A DNA stretch of 64,000 nt, from positions 186,001-250,000 of the forward strand of contig JAZKFT010000012.1 of the NCBI GenBank assembly GCA_040386335.1. Direction: 5' to 3'. The position numbers and the translations under genes were made by a program. This DNA comes from JAZKFT01 sp040386335. Lineage in GTDB: Bacteria > Bacteroidota > Bacteroidia > Chitinophagales > Chitinophagaceae. Positions 45,901-53,899 of this stretch are shown here, in pieces. The notes below the pieces were generated by a model. It searched no databases and was not told the origin of the DNA. It saw nothing but the letters and a program-made list of their open reading frames with translations. The stretch's first letter is position 1. The number at the start of each line of letters is the position of its first letter.

Positions 45901-45937
45901 TTATAATACCGACACAAAGAAATTAGAGAAAAGATAA
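42917..45937 (+). CDS. DUF6298 protein with N-terminal pectate-lyase-like beta-helix
   Basis: 1006 residues from a TTG at 42917 (stop in frame three bases upstream; the next ATG at 42961 would cut the signal). The signal peptide is IALMGLLAVPAVDCFAQ. Residues about 60-550 are a right-handed beta-helix (GAVLLQKGIYEVFGQLRL, GVVLRGSG, NCGIENIRCIS, ITVEDCKSTNP). Residues about 640-930 are the DUF6298 block (MDGEVWAPFYELPFARSG, FYWSRLKQYADLADQKGLLLVHQNYFQHNIIEAGAHYADFPWR), likely a TIM barrel with acidic pair LIGEEYTGP. A lyase or hydrolase acting on pectin is plausible. The two-domain design suggests two activities or binding plus catalysis. Confidence 0.8.
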   Translation: MTHNNKISSFVSIALMGLLAVPAVDCFAQNPKVPKPLPPVAANGSKLTYAPDSLGNRIPDFSYCGFKASEQAIPNLEIKVVVPVLKGDATLRIQSALDYVAALPADANGFRGAVLLQKGIYEVFGQLRLNASGVVLRGSGMHENGTTIIGAGTGRLALMKIIGKNDIPRDLTGLKITDAYVPVNATTFHVDSAILIKEHSNKIIIRRPSTKEWIAALGTDIFGGGISALGWKPGDRDLFFDRTITKIEGTTITIDAPITTALDATYGGGSIYFYNGNGRVNNCGIENIRCISAFDKNNPKDEEHRWNAINIENAEDCWVRQISFQHFAGSAVSVLETSKRITVEDCKSTNPVSEIGGQRRYTFLTTGQQTLFQRCYAEGGYHDFATGYCAPGPNAFVQCESIQPYSFSGAVDSWSSGILFDIAYVDGNALRYGNRGQDGQGAGWAAANSLFWNCSAARIDCYKPPTAQNWSFGSWAQFQGDGYWTGSNDAVTPRSFFYTQLKERLNRNVDVQSQLLLLSTEASSSPSVDVANALTREAVKPRMQLVEWIDLAASRNAIPGLSNASKVPTIDEILKAKGPSPVSKLETAPAMQIQNGVLVRGSELLTGRRQNVPWWSGGIQGKDLVNASPAITRFVPGRSGNGLTDDLEELTNNMKAKNIIGTEQNYGLWYDRRRDDHERIRRMDGEVWAPFYELPFARSGKEIAWDGLSKYDLTKYNLFYWSRLKQYADLADQKGLLLVHQNYFQHNIIEAGAHYADFPWRTANNINNTGFPEPPPYAGDKRIFMAEQFYDITNPVRRELHKKYIRQCLNNFKDNSGVIQLIGEEYTGPLHFVKFWLDVVREWKKETGKKQVIGLSVTKDVQDAILQEPAYNSVVDLIDIRYWHYQANGTTYEPKGGQNLAPRQHARLLKPTKTSFEQVYRAVKEYREKYPAKAVVYSGDSYPEFGMAVFMAGGSLPVLSNEISKELLKAAVGMKPVASSNKNEYILSDGKQSIVYNTDTKKLEKR

Positions 45938-45938
45938 C

Positions 45939-47312
45939 ATGAAAAAAATATTGCTTATCATATTCCTGGGCGCTTTCTTTTATCCGAAAGCGCAAATGCA
46001 GTTGCTAAAGATTGCTCCCAATAAAAGATGTTTTGTTACGGCAGACGGCAAGCCTTTTTTCTGGCTGGGTGATACCGGCTGGCTCCTGTTTGTAAAAACA
46101 AAAAGAGAACAGGCAATTCAATACCTGGACGACCGGAAGGCAAAAGGGTACAACGTGATACAGGTAATGGTAGTGCATGATCTTGACCTCGGTGTAAATG
46201 TCTACGGCGACTCTGCATTACACAACAAAGATGTATCGCAACCTATTACTACGCCCGGTAAGAATTTTGCAAAAGCTGCGGAATATGATTTTTGGGACAA
46301 TGTAGATTTTGTAATTGACGAAGCGGCCAAACGCGGTATTTATATGGCCCTGGTACCGGTTTGGGGTGGTAACATAAAACGCGTATCTGTAAAACAGGCA
46401 ACGGATTATGCCAGTTTCCTGGCGAAGCGTTATAGAAATAAAACAAACATTATCTGGCTCAATGGTGGAGATATCAAAGGTGGTGATGCCCTTGACAAAT
46501 GGAATGCAATAGGTAAAACCTTGCGGACTATTGACAAAAATCACCTGATCACATTCCATCCACGTGGTCGTAATTCTTCTTCTGAATGGTTTCACAATGC
46601 AAGCTGGCTGGATTTTAATATGTTCCAGAGTGGGCACAGGAGTTATGCGCAGGATACATCAGCCAATGAAAAGCTGCATTATGGTGAAGACAACTGGCGT
46701 TATGTAAATTACGACTACAAACTGAAGCCCACAAAGCCGACTTTAGATGGGGAGCCTTCCTATGAAGATATTCCCTACGGCCTGCACGATGGTAAGGAAC
46801 CTTACTGGCAGGACTATGAGATCCGCCGCTATGCTTATTGGAGTGTGTTTGCCGGTGCCTGTGGTTTTACTTATGGCCATAATTCAGTAATGCAGTATTA
46901 CACGCCGGGCGATTCCGGCATTTCTTTTTTTCCTAAAATAATATGGCAGGATGGGCTGGCGGCACCGGGTGCCGGGCAGATGCAATATTTGAAGAAGCTG
47001 ATGTTGTCAAAGTCTTATTTTGACAGAGTGCCGGATCAGTCGATGATCGTTGACAATGGTGAAAAGTACGACCGGATTTTAGCCACAAGAGGAAAGGACT
47101 ACGCCCTTATTTATACTTACACCGGGCGGAATTTTAAAGTTAAGATGGGAAAAATAGAGGGTAAGAAAGTGATGGTTTCATTGCTTAACCCTCGTACCGG
47201 AGTTTTATCCAAGTATAATCTTTTTGACAACACGGGAGTTATTGACATTAAATTATCGGGGGAAGCAAAACCGGGAAATGATTGGGTATTCGTTTTTCAA
47301 AAATTCAGATAA
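45939..47312 (+). CDS. GH140-like (DUF4038) glycoside hydrolase, apiosidase candidate
   Basis: 457 residues, signal peptide LLIIFLGAFFYPKAQ. It starts one base after the upstream stop, so the two are translationally linked. The (beta/alpha)8 domain begins CFVTADGKPFFWLGDTGWLLF. Candidate catalytic acids lie in WLNGGDIKGG (near residue 178) and LDGEPSYEDIPYG (near 270), the positions used by GH140 apiosidases that cleave apiose linked to galacturonan in RG-II. The Ig-like C-terminal domain (VMVSLLNPRTGVLSKYNLF) is also typical. DUF4038 proteins include other specificities, so apiose is a strong candidate but not certain. Confidence 0.78.
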   Translation: MKKILLIIFLGAFFYPKAQMQLLKIAPNKRCFVTADGKPFFWLGDTGWLLFVKTKREQAIQYLDDRKAKGYNVIQVMVVHDLDLGVNVYGDSALHNKDVSQPITTPGKNFAKAAEYDFWDNVDFVIDEAAKRGIYMALVPVWGGNIKRVSVKQATDYASFLAKRYRNKTNIIWLNGGDIKGGDALDKWNAIGKTLRTIDKNHLITFHPRGRNSSSEWFHNASWLDFNMFQSGHRSYAQDTSANEKLHYGEDNWRYVNYDYKLKPTKPTLDGEPSYEDIPYGLHDGKEPYWQDYEIRRYAYWSVFAGACGFTYGHNSVMQYYTPGDSGISFFPKIIWQDGLAAPGAGQMQYLKKLMLSKSYFDRVPDQSMIVDNGEKYDRILATRGKDYALIYTYTGRNFKVKMGKIEGKKVMVSLLNPRTGVLSKYNLFDNTGVIDIKLSGEAKPGNDWVFVFQKFR

Positions 47313-47353
47313 TCGAATAGATCGCATGTTTTAAAGGACATTCTTTATTTACC

Positions 47354-48289
47354 ATGAAAAAAAATAAGACAGTAGAAATTATTGCACTGATTTGCTTTAG
47401 CAGTTTGGTTTTCATGGCTTGCTCATCATCAAAAGCCTACCTGTTCACCTCCTTCCACGAACCGGCGGATGGTGGCTTGCGCATGCTGTACAGCAAAGAC
47501 GGATACCATTGGAACGATCTCGACACCATATTACTGAAGCCCGCCATAGGCAAGCCAAAGATCATGCGGGACCCTTCCATGATCCAGGGACCGGATGGCA
47601 CATTTCACCTGGTATGGACAACTGAATGGAAAGGTGGCAATGGCTTTGGCTATGCTTCATCAAAAGACTTAATAAACTGGACAGAACAGGAATACATCCC
47701 GGTTATGAAACAAGAGCCGACAGTGGTAAATGTTTGGGCACCGGAATTGTTTTATGATGATGAAAAGCAAGACTTCATTATTGTCTGGGCTTCCTGTATT
47801 CCCGGGCGATTTGACAGGGGCATCGAAGATGATAGTAACAATCATCGCCTCTATGTTACCACTACCAAAGACTTTAAAACTTTCGCTCCCACCCGCCTTT
47901 TTCTCGACCCTAAATTCAGCGTTATTGATGCTGTAATTGTAAAACGCGGCAATGCGGATTATGTGTTGGTGCTAAAAGACAATACCCGCCCGGAGCGCAA
48001 TATTAAAGTGGCTTTCAGCAGCCGGGCGGAGGGTCCTTATGAAAATGTTTCAGCGCCATTTACAGAAAAATTTACCGAGGGCCCGGCAGTGTCTAAAGTA
48101 AAAGATGGCTGGCTGATTTATTATGATGTGTACCAGAAGAAAAAATATGGGGCATCATTTACCATGGACTTTAAAAGCTTTGTAGTTGCAGATAGTTTGG
48201 TAAGTGTACCTCAGGGCCATAAGCACGGAACAGTATTAACAGTAAACAAAAAGGTATTGCGTCAGCTTCTAAAACAGAATGAAAAGTGA
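47354..48289 (+). CDS. GH43-like five-bladed propeller lipoprotein
   Basis: 311 residues. Lipobox-like FMAC at about residues 20-23 anchors it in the envelope. The remainder is a five-bladed beta-propeller of the GH43 type with the three expected acids: Asp in IMRDPSMI, Asp or Glu in NVWAPELFYD, and Glu in FTEGPAVSK. Enzymes with this fold remove arabinose, xylose or galactose residues. Repeated blade motifs such as YLFTSFHEPADGGLRMLYSKDGYHW and HRLYVTTTKDFKTF are visible. Its stop codon overlaps the start of the next gene (GTGA), so the two are coupled. Substrate is unknown. Confidence 0.82.
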   Translation: MKKNKTVEIIALICFSSLVFMACSSSKAYLFTSFHEPADGGLRMLYSKDGYHWNDLDTILLKPAIGKPKIMRDPSMIQGPDGTFHLVWTTEWKGGNGFGYASSKDLINWTEQEYIPVMKQEPTVVNVWAPELFYDDEKQDFIIVWASCIPGRFDRGIEDDSNNHRLYVTTTKDFKTFAPTRLFLDPKFSVIDAVIVKRGNADYVLVLKDNTRPERNIKVAFSSRAEGPYENVSAPFTEKFTEGPAVSKVKDGWLIYYDVYQKKKYGASFTMDFKSFVVADSLVSVPQGHKHGTVLTVNKKVLRQLLKQNEK

Positions 48290-48804
48290 TAAAAATTCTT
48301 AAGGGCGTATTGTTGATGTTGGTTACAGGGTTGATGATGCACAGCGCTACCGCCCAGGATAGTGTTTACCAAATTCCTGGTTTAATAAAAGAAGGGCTAC
48401 AAGTAAATGTTATGGGTAAAAACATTTATTTGGAGCATGGCCGCCTTTGGGCTCCTAAAGGCTATTTAAATACAAAAACCGGCACTAAAGATTCTGAAAT
48501 GGGCTTTTTAAAAAGTAGTTCGCTGGTGCTCAACTATGATATTGGTTTCTCGGCTGGTGCCCATATGGGCGATCACAAAAAAAGCAGTTGCGGTTCTTAC
48601 CTGGATACAACTATTAATGGCCATAGATTAGTAATTGGCATCACCAGTGGCCACCCAATGCTGGAACTGATCGTAACTATCTACGGGGCTGCCAATAAGG
48701 CGAGCCCGTTTGATTTTCCGGTGAATTTTTGGGCCACCGTAAATAGCCGGAGTCAAATCATAGAATTACTGGCTATAATCGTCAGCTATCAATCCAAAAC
48801 ATAG
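48286..48804 (+). CDS. Small secreted protein of unknown function
   Basis: 172 residues starting at a GTG that overlaps the stop of the GH43-like gene by four bases. The signal peptide is LLMLVTGLMMHSATAQ. I do not recognise the mature protein. It contains GLQVNVMGKNIYLEHGRLWAPKGY, a Gly/His-rich segment GFSAGAHMGDHKKSSCGSYLD, and a C-terminus ending in YQSKT. There is one cysteine. Strict coupling to a GH43-like gene suggests a helper or a small binding protein for the same substrate, which is inference only. Confidence 0.6.
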   Translation: MIKILKGVLLMLVTGLMMHSATAQDSVYQIPGLIKEGLQVNVMGKNIYLEHGRLWAPKGYLNTKTGTKDSEMGFLKSSSLVLNYDIGFSAGAHMGDHKKSSCGSYLDTTINGHRLVIGITSGHPMLELIVTIYGAANKASPFDFPVNFWATVNSRSQIIELLAIIVSYQSKT

Positions 48805-49068
48805 CCGTAAGCAAAATAATCGAAAAGTTTCAGAAAAAATAGGAAATGGAATGGCTCTTTATGCCACAGCTTTACTTATTAACGGTACAGTGCCACAAAA
48901 GCCTTGACTATATATAGAAATGGAACATTGAGCCCGCGCCATCGGCAATTTTCTGTGCCTATTTGATTCTTTTTCTTCTTATTGCTTTCTTATATTTTCC
49001 TTTTTTAATTATTTTTCTTAGGTTTGGGCGACGATTATATTTTTTTATTAACGAAAAAAAATTGCTGT

Positions 49069-52000
49069 ATGAGACTAAATCCAGGTTTCGTGAAATGCGC
49101 CCTTGTTTCACAACTACTACTTTTTGGCGCAATGCCGGCTCTCCTGGCACAAAAGGAAAATCCTGTTTCCGCTAAAAAACAACTCAACGTCTCAGGAAAA
49201 ATTTCGGACGAAAAGGGAGCACCAATGACGGGTGTCTCAATCCAGGTTAAGGGTGGAAGCGTTATTGCCGTTACCGACAATTCAGGTAGCTTTTCAGTAA
49301 ATGTTTCTGAGGGAACTGTATTGCAATTTACTTATACCGGTTTTGGGATGTTTGAACAGGTAGTCAGAAAAGCGGAAGTGTTGGATGTAAAACTGGCCCC
49401 CGATTCCCGGTTGGTGGAAGATGTTGTAGTGGTGGGTTATGGCACGCAAAAAAAGCGTGCAGTAACCGGTTCGGTTGTTTCAGTAGGATACGACCAGTTT
49501 AAAGACAGGGCTTTCTCTAACGTTGCCCAATCGTTGGCAGGAATGGTGGCCGGCGTTAATATTACTACACCGCAGGGCGCTCCGGGTTTTGGCCCTACGA
49601 TAAAAATTCGTGGTACCAGTTCTATCACCGCGGGTACTACGCCACTTTTTGTTGTAGATGGAATGGCCCTGGAAAATTTTGATTTGAACCTGATTAACCC
49701 GCAAGACATACAATCTGTAGATATATTAAAAGATGCCGCGTCATCGGCCATTTACGGTTCACGCGGTGCCAATGGTGTCATCCTGATCACCACCAGGCTG
49801 GGTAAGTCTGGTAAACCAATGGTCAATTTTTCTTACGAATATGGTATCAGTAAAGTCAATCGCAAAGTAGACATGATGGATGCCCAGCAATGGATTAAAT
49901 ATTATGTGGATGCGAGAAACAATGCCTGGGTGCTTTTGGATCCCGTAAATAATAAGCCATCAGATGATAATGCCAAAAGAAATGCAGCAGGCAAGAACTA
50001 CCTGATACCTACGGAGTTTATTACCGACCCCGGGCAGTTTGGCAAGGGAACGGACTGGCAGGATGTCGTATTCAGAACCGCAAAATCCTCTAATGCCCAG
50101 CTATCTATCACTGGTGGAACGGATAAAACCAGCTACCTGTTTTCCCTGGGTTACCTTGACCAGGAAGCTGTGGTGATCAAGAATTTTTATAAGCGACTGG
50201 CTTTGCGGACAAACATTCGTCAAAAAGTATCAGATTATATAACTGTAGGATTGAATCTTGCCTTTACGGGTTCTTACGACCGTACAGATGGTACAACCGG
50301 TAAAAGCGATGCGATAAGCTTGGCCATTCAAAGCGATCCAATTTTTCCTGAGTATAATGAAAATGGGAATCTTGGTTTTCTTGATCCTAATTCTACCTGG
50401 AAGAAATTTCAAACTTTTGGTGTGCAGTTGTGGAACCCACATTCGCTGATTGATTACGCGGATAAGCTGAATAAAAATTATAATACATTGGCCAACGCTT
50501 ATGTTGAGATCAAGCCAATCAAAGACCTTACGATCAAAGGCAGTATGAGTGGTAACTTAACCAACAACGCCTATAATTGGTACTGGGTTACTGGCCAAGG
50601 CTTTGGATATTCAAGCGTGTTGCCTGCACAGGCCACTGCCAAAACGATGCTGAATTTTAACTGGCAGACAGAAGCTACTGCAACTTATAATAAAACATTT
50701 GGCGAACACAGCCTTGGTGTCATTGCAGGCTATAGTTCTCAAAAAAACAGGAACGAAGGAACGAACGTGAGTGCCACCAATTTTCCAAACGACCTGGTAA
50801 GAACTATTAACGCTGCAGGTGTTATTACCAAAGCTCCATCGGGTAACGCAACCGAAGAATGGTCGCTGTTATCTATGCTGGGCAGGGTAAGTTATGGATA
50901 CAAAAACAAATACTTTCTAAATGCAACGGTTAGAAGAGATGGTAGCTCAAGGTTTGGCCCGAATTCTAAATGGGGTACATTTCCTTCTGTGTCCGGAGCA
51001 TGGTTAGTTTCTGATGAAAATTTTATGCAGAGTGTTAATAGCATCAGTAATTTGAAACTACGCATCAGCTACGGTCAAACCGGGAACAACCTGATTCCTA
51101 ACTATGGTTCCGTTTCCCTTCTTGGGACCTCCAATTATGTAAATGGGACCGGGGTTGTAAATGGCCTTCGTACCATTAGTATTTCTAACCCAAATCTCAA
51201 ATGGGAAAAAACAAGTCAGTATAATATTGGTATCGATCTTGGATTATTTAAGAATCGGGTTAACGTAACTATTGATGCCTATAAATCAGTTACAAAAGAC
51301 ATGTTGTTAAATGTACCGGTTCCGGTATACACGGGCTTTACTACCCAGCTTACCAATATTGGCAGCATGGAGAACAAAGGCTTTGAATTGGGAATTTCTT
51401 CACGGAATATAGAGCGCGGCGCACTTAAATGGAGTACTGATTTCAATTTGTCGGTCAATAGAAATAAAGTGTTGAAACTGGGGCCTAATAACGCACCTAT
51501 TGAAATTGACGAGTGGGGATATTTTGTAACAGAAGTCGGACAGCCATTGTCAAACTACAAAGGCTATATTTTCGACGGCGTTTATAACAACCAGGCCCAG
51601 GTAGATAATTCAGCACGCTATCCGGGCGCAGCGCCTGGTGATCCAATCATCAGGGATTTAAATGGCGATAAAAAAATTGATGTGAACGATCGTACGATCC
51701 TGGGGAATGCACAACCCGATTTTACAGCGGGTATCACCAACACATTGAAGTATAAAAACTTTGAGTTTTCTTTTATGCTGCAAGGAGTTTTTGGCAATGA
51801 GATATGGAACCAGCAAACAAGGTTCAGCAAATTCTGGAACGATAGCCGCAACTCTTATGCTTCTGCAACCAATTACTGGAAATCAGAGCAGGATCCCGGC
51901 GATGGCAAAACATTTAAGCCTTATGCAACCTATCCGGCCAATGCGCTTGGCAAAGCCGCTTTTATACAAGGTTATTCCAATTATTGGATGGAAGACGGAA

Positions 52001-52290
52001 GTTTTGTAAGAATTAAAAACTTGAGGGCATCTTATGTGTTGCCTGAGAAATTATTCAGGAACATGCCTGTAAAATCTGCCAGGATTTATGTGAATGCTGA
52101 GAATGTACATGTGTTTAGCAAGTACGTAGGTTTCGATCCGGAAAACAGCACGTATTCTGTTGGTACTTCTTCAGTGCCCGGCGCCAACGGTGGTAACGCA
52201 GCAAACTCTCCCGGTCTTTTGTTGGGTGCAGATTATGGCGCTTACCCGATTCCGTTGATCGTTACCATCGGGGCTAAAATAGATTTCTAA
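49069..52290 (+). CDS. SusC/RagA family TonB-linked outer-membrane protein (second pair)
   Basis: About 1073 residues from the ATG at 49069 (in-frame TTG at 49024 rejected because it lacks a signal). The signal peptide is SQLLLFGAMPALLAQ. It has the carboxypeptidase-D-like domain (LNVSGKISDEKGAPMTGVSIQVKG), the hallmark VEDVVVVGYGTQKKRAVTGSV, the plug block DILKDAASSAIYGSRGANGVILITT, and a barrel ending TIGAKIDF. It is clearly different in sequence from the first SusC and so probably carries a different oligosaccharide. It starts a new transcript after a 264-base A/T-rich gap. Confidence 0.96.
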   Translation: MRLNPGFVKCALVSQLLLFGAMPALLAQKENPVSAKKQLNVSGKISDEKGAPMTGVSIQVKGGSVIAVTDNSGSFSVNVSEGTVLQFTYTGFGMFEQVVRKAEVLDVKLAPDSRLVEDVVVVGYGTQKKRAVTGSVVSVGYDQFKDRAFSNVAQSLAGMVAGVNITTPQGAPGFGPTIKIRGTSSITAGTTPLFVVDGMALENFDLNLINPQDIQSVDILKDAASSAIYGSRGANGVILITTRLGKSGKPMVNFSYEYGISKVNRKVDMMDAQQWIKYYVDARNNAWVLLDPVNNKPSDDNAKRNAAGKNYLIPTEFITDPGQFGKGTDWQDVVFRTAKSSNAQLSITGGTDKTSYLFSLGYLDQEAVVIKNFYKRLALRTNIRQKVSDYITVGLNLAFTGSYDRTDGTTGKSDAISLAIQSDPIFPEYNENGNLGFLDPNSTWKKFQTFGVQLWNPHSLIDYADKLNKNYNTLANAYVEIKPIKDLTIKGSMSGNLTNNAYNWYWVTGQGFGYSSVLPAQATAKTMLNFNWQTEATATYNKTFGEHSLGVIAGYSSQKNRNEGTNVSATNFPNDLVRTINAAGVITKAPSGNATEEWSLLSMLGRVSYGYKNKYFLNATVRRDGSSRFGPNSKWGTFPSVSGAWLVSDENFMQSVNSISNLKLRISYGQTGNNLIPNYGSVSLLGTSNYVNGTGVVNGLRTISISNPNLKWEKTSQYNIGIDLGLFKNRVNVTIDAYKSVTKDMLLNVPVPVYTGFTTQLTNIGSMENKGFELGISSRNIERGALKWSTDFNLSVNRNKVLKLGPNNAPIEIDEWGYFVTEVGQPLSNYKGYIFDGVYNNQAQVDNSARYPGAAPGDPIIRDLNGDKKIDVNDRTILGNAQPDFTAGITNTLKYKNFEFSFMLQGVFGNEIWNQQTRFSKFWNDSRNSYASATNYWKSEQDPGDGKTFKPYATYPANALGKAAFIQGYSNYWMEDGSFVRIKNLRASYVLPEKLFRNMPVKSARIYVNAENVHVFSKYVGFDPENSTYSVGTSSVPGANGGNAANSPGLLLGADYGAYPIPLIVTIGAKIDF

Positions 52291-52298
52291 TTTTTTAC

Positions 52299-53762
52299 AT
52301 GCTAAAATTGATGAAAATGAAACTGATAAAATTAATATACCTGCTTGCCGCCACCGTTCTGTTTGTGGGCTGTAAGAAATCGTTCCTGGAGCTGGCGCCG
52401 GTATCCAACGCCAATGCCAATGCAGTGTTCAAAACCAAGGCCGACTTTGACCTCGCGCTGAATAATGCCTATTCCACATTGTACACCATTTATGCTCCCA
52501 AAGGCTCTATGTCTTTTACCGGGGAACTCATGTCGGATAACGTCACTGTCACTACTCTTGCTATTTCGGGTTCTTTTACCATTGTAGATCAGCAAGCCTT
52601 TCGCGATTATACAGTAGGTTCCGCCAATACAGGCGTGTACCAGTTTTGGGTAGATCACTACACATCACTTTACCAGGTGAATATTGTCATTAGCAAAATT
52701 GCCGGGGCATCTTTAGACGATGCCTACAAAAAGCAGGTAGTGGCGGAAATGAAATTTTTAAGGGCATTGTATTATTTCAACCTGGTGCAATTGTATGGTG
52801 ACTTGCCATTGGTAACTGAACCTATTGTGGGCGAGGCCGCATACGCCATGAAACGCTCTCCTAAAGCAGATGTGTACAAGCAAATAACAGACGATCTGAA
52901 AGCTGCAGCCGCCGACCTTACCGAACCGGGAGCCGAGCCTGCAAAAGGAAGAGCTACAAAAGGAGCAGCAAAAAGTCTTTTGGGAAAAGTCTATCTTACG
53001 ATGGGTGACAAACCAAATGCAACACTTGTATTAAAAGATGTGGTGGATAATTACGGTGTCAGCAAATACGATCTTTTACCTGCCTTTACGTCACTCTGGG
53101 GCAATACAGCCGCACATAAGAATACGAAAGAATCTATTTTCGAAGTTCAATACCTGGGAGGTGTTGGTAACCCCTACAGTCAGTTCTGGCCTGCATTCGC
53201 ACCATTCGAAAATTTTACGATCACGAAGTACGGAGGAGGAATGAATATGGTTACAGATGACCTGTTCAATGAATATGAGGCGACCGATCCAAGAAAGGAT
53301 GCTTCTTTCTATACCGGGTACACCAAGAATGGCATCTTTGTTCCGATTAAGTTTAATAAAAAGTGGGTAGATCTTACCGCAGCACTCGATGGTGGCGGAG
53401 AAGCCTGTAACAACAACTTTATGATTCTGCGCTATGCTGATGTGTTATTGCTGTTGTCAGAAGCTTCAGGCGACCCGCAGTATTTAAACAAGGTAAGAGC
53501 AAGAGCAGGGTTGCCACTCTATGGTACACCGGCCTACCCGTCAGCAACTTACCCTACGCTGGACCTGGCTATTGAACACGAACGCCGTATGGAGTTTGCG
53601 CTGGAATACCAGCGCTGGTTCGATCTTAAAAGAACAGGCCGTGCGGTAGCGGTGCTTTCAGCAAAAGGTAAAGCAGCCACAGCTACCAAATTATTACTGC
53701 CAGTGCCGCTATATGCGTTAGGGCAAAATCCTAATCTTCTACCACAGAACCCAGGATACTAA
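52299..53762 (+). CDS. RagB/SusD family nutrient-binding outer-membrane lipoprotein (second pair)
   Basis: 487 residues with lipobox FVGC at about residues 22-25, which makes it a surface lipoprotein. SusD signatures are VVAEMKFLRALYYFNLVQLYGDLPLVTEPI in the middle and FMILRYADVLLLLSEA plus IEHERRMEFALEYQRWFDLKRTGRAV near the C-terminus. It is shorter than the first SusD (618 residues), which also argues for a different ligand. It lies 8 bases after the second susC and is closed by a terminator. Confidence 0.96.
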   Translation: MLKLMKMKLIKLIYLLAATVLFVGCKKSFLELAPVSNANANAVFKTKADFDLALNNAYSTLYTIYAPKGSMSFTGELMSDNVTVTTLAISGSFTIVDQQAFRDYTVGSANTGVYQFWVDHYTSLYQVNIVISKIAGASLDDAYKKQVVAEMKFLRALYYFNLVQLYGDLPLVTEPIVGEAAYAMKRSPKADVYKQITDDLKAAAADLTEPGAEPAKGRATKGAAKSLLGKVYLTMGDKPNATLVLKDVVDNYGVSKYDLLPAFTSLWGNTAAHKNTKESIFEVQYLGGVGNPYSQFWPAFAPFENFTITKYGGGMNMVTDDLFNEYEATDPRKDASFYTGYTKNGIFVPIKFNKKWVDLTAALDGGGEACNNNFMILRYADVLLLLSEASGDPQYLNKVRARAGLPLYGTPAYPSATYPTLDLAIEHERRMEFALEYQRWFDLKRTGRAVAVLSAKGKAATATKLLLPVPLYALGQNPNLLPQNPGY

Positions 53763-53779
53763 CTATGTAAAACTAACGG

Positions 53780-53810
53780 TGTACTTCGGCCTGAAGTACA
53801 TCGTTTTTTT
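53780..53810 (+). terminator. Intrinsic terminator after the second susD
   Basis: A perfect 8-bp stem, TGTACTTC (53780-53787) with GAAGTACA (53793-53800), and a 5-base loop, followed two bases later by a run of seven T. It separates the second SusC/SusD pair from the DUF5060 gene. Confidence 0.85.
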
Positions 53811-53899
53811 AACACGGCTCAAGTGTTCCTCCTGGCAAAAGAGAGCGCTTTGTGTCATTAGGAGACTTAGTATAAAAAAGCCATTTAATTGAACAACTG

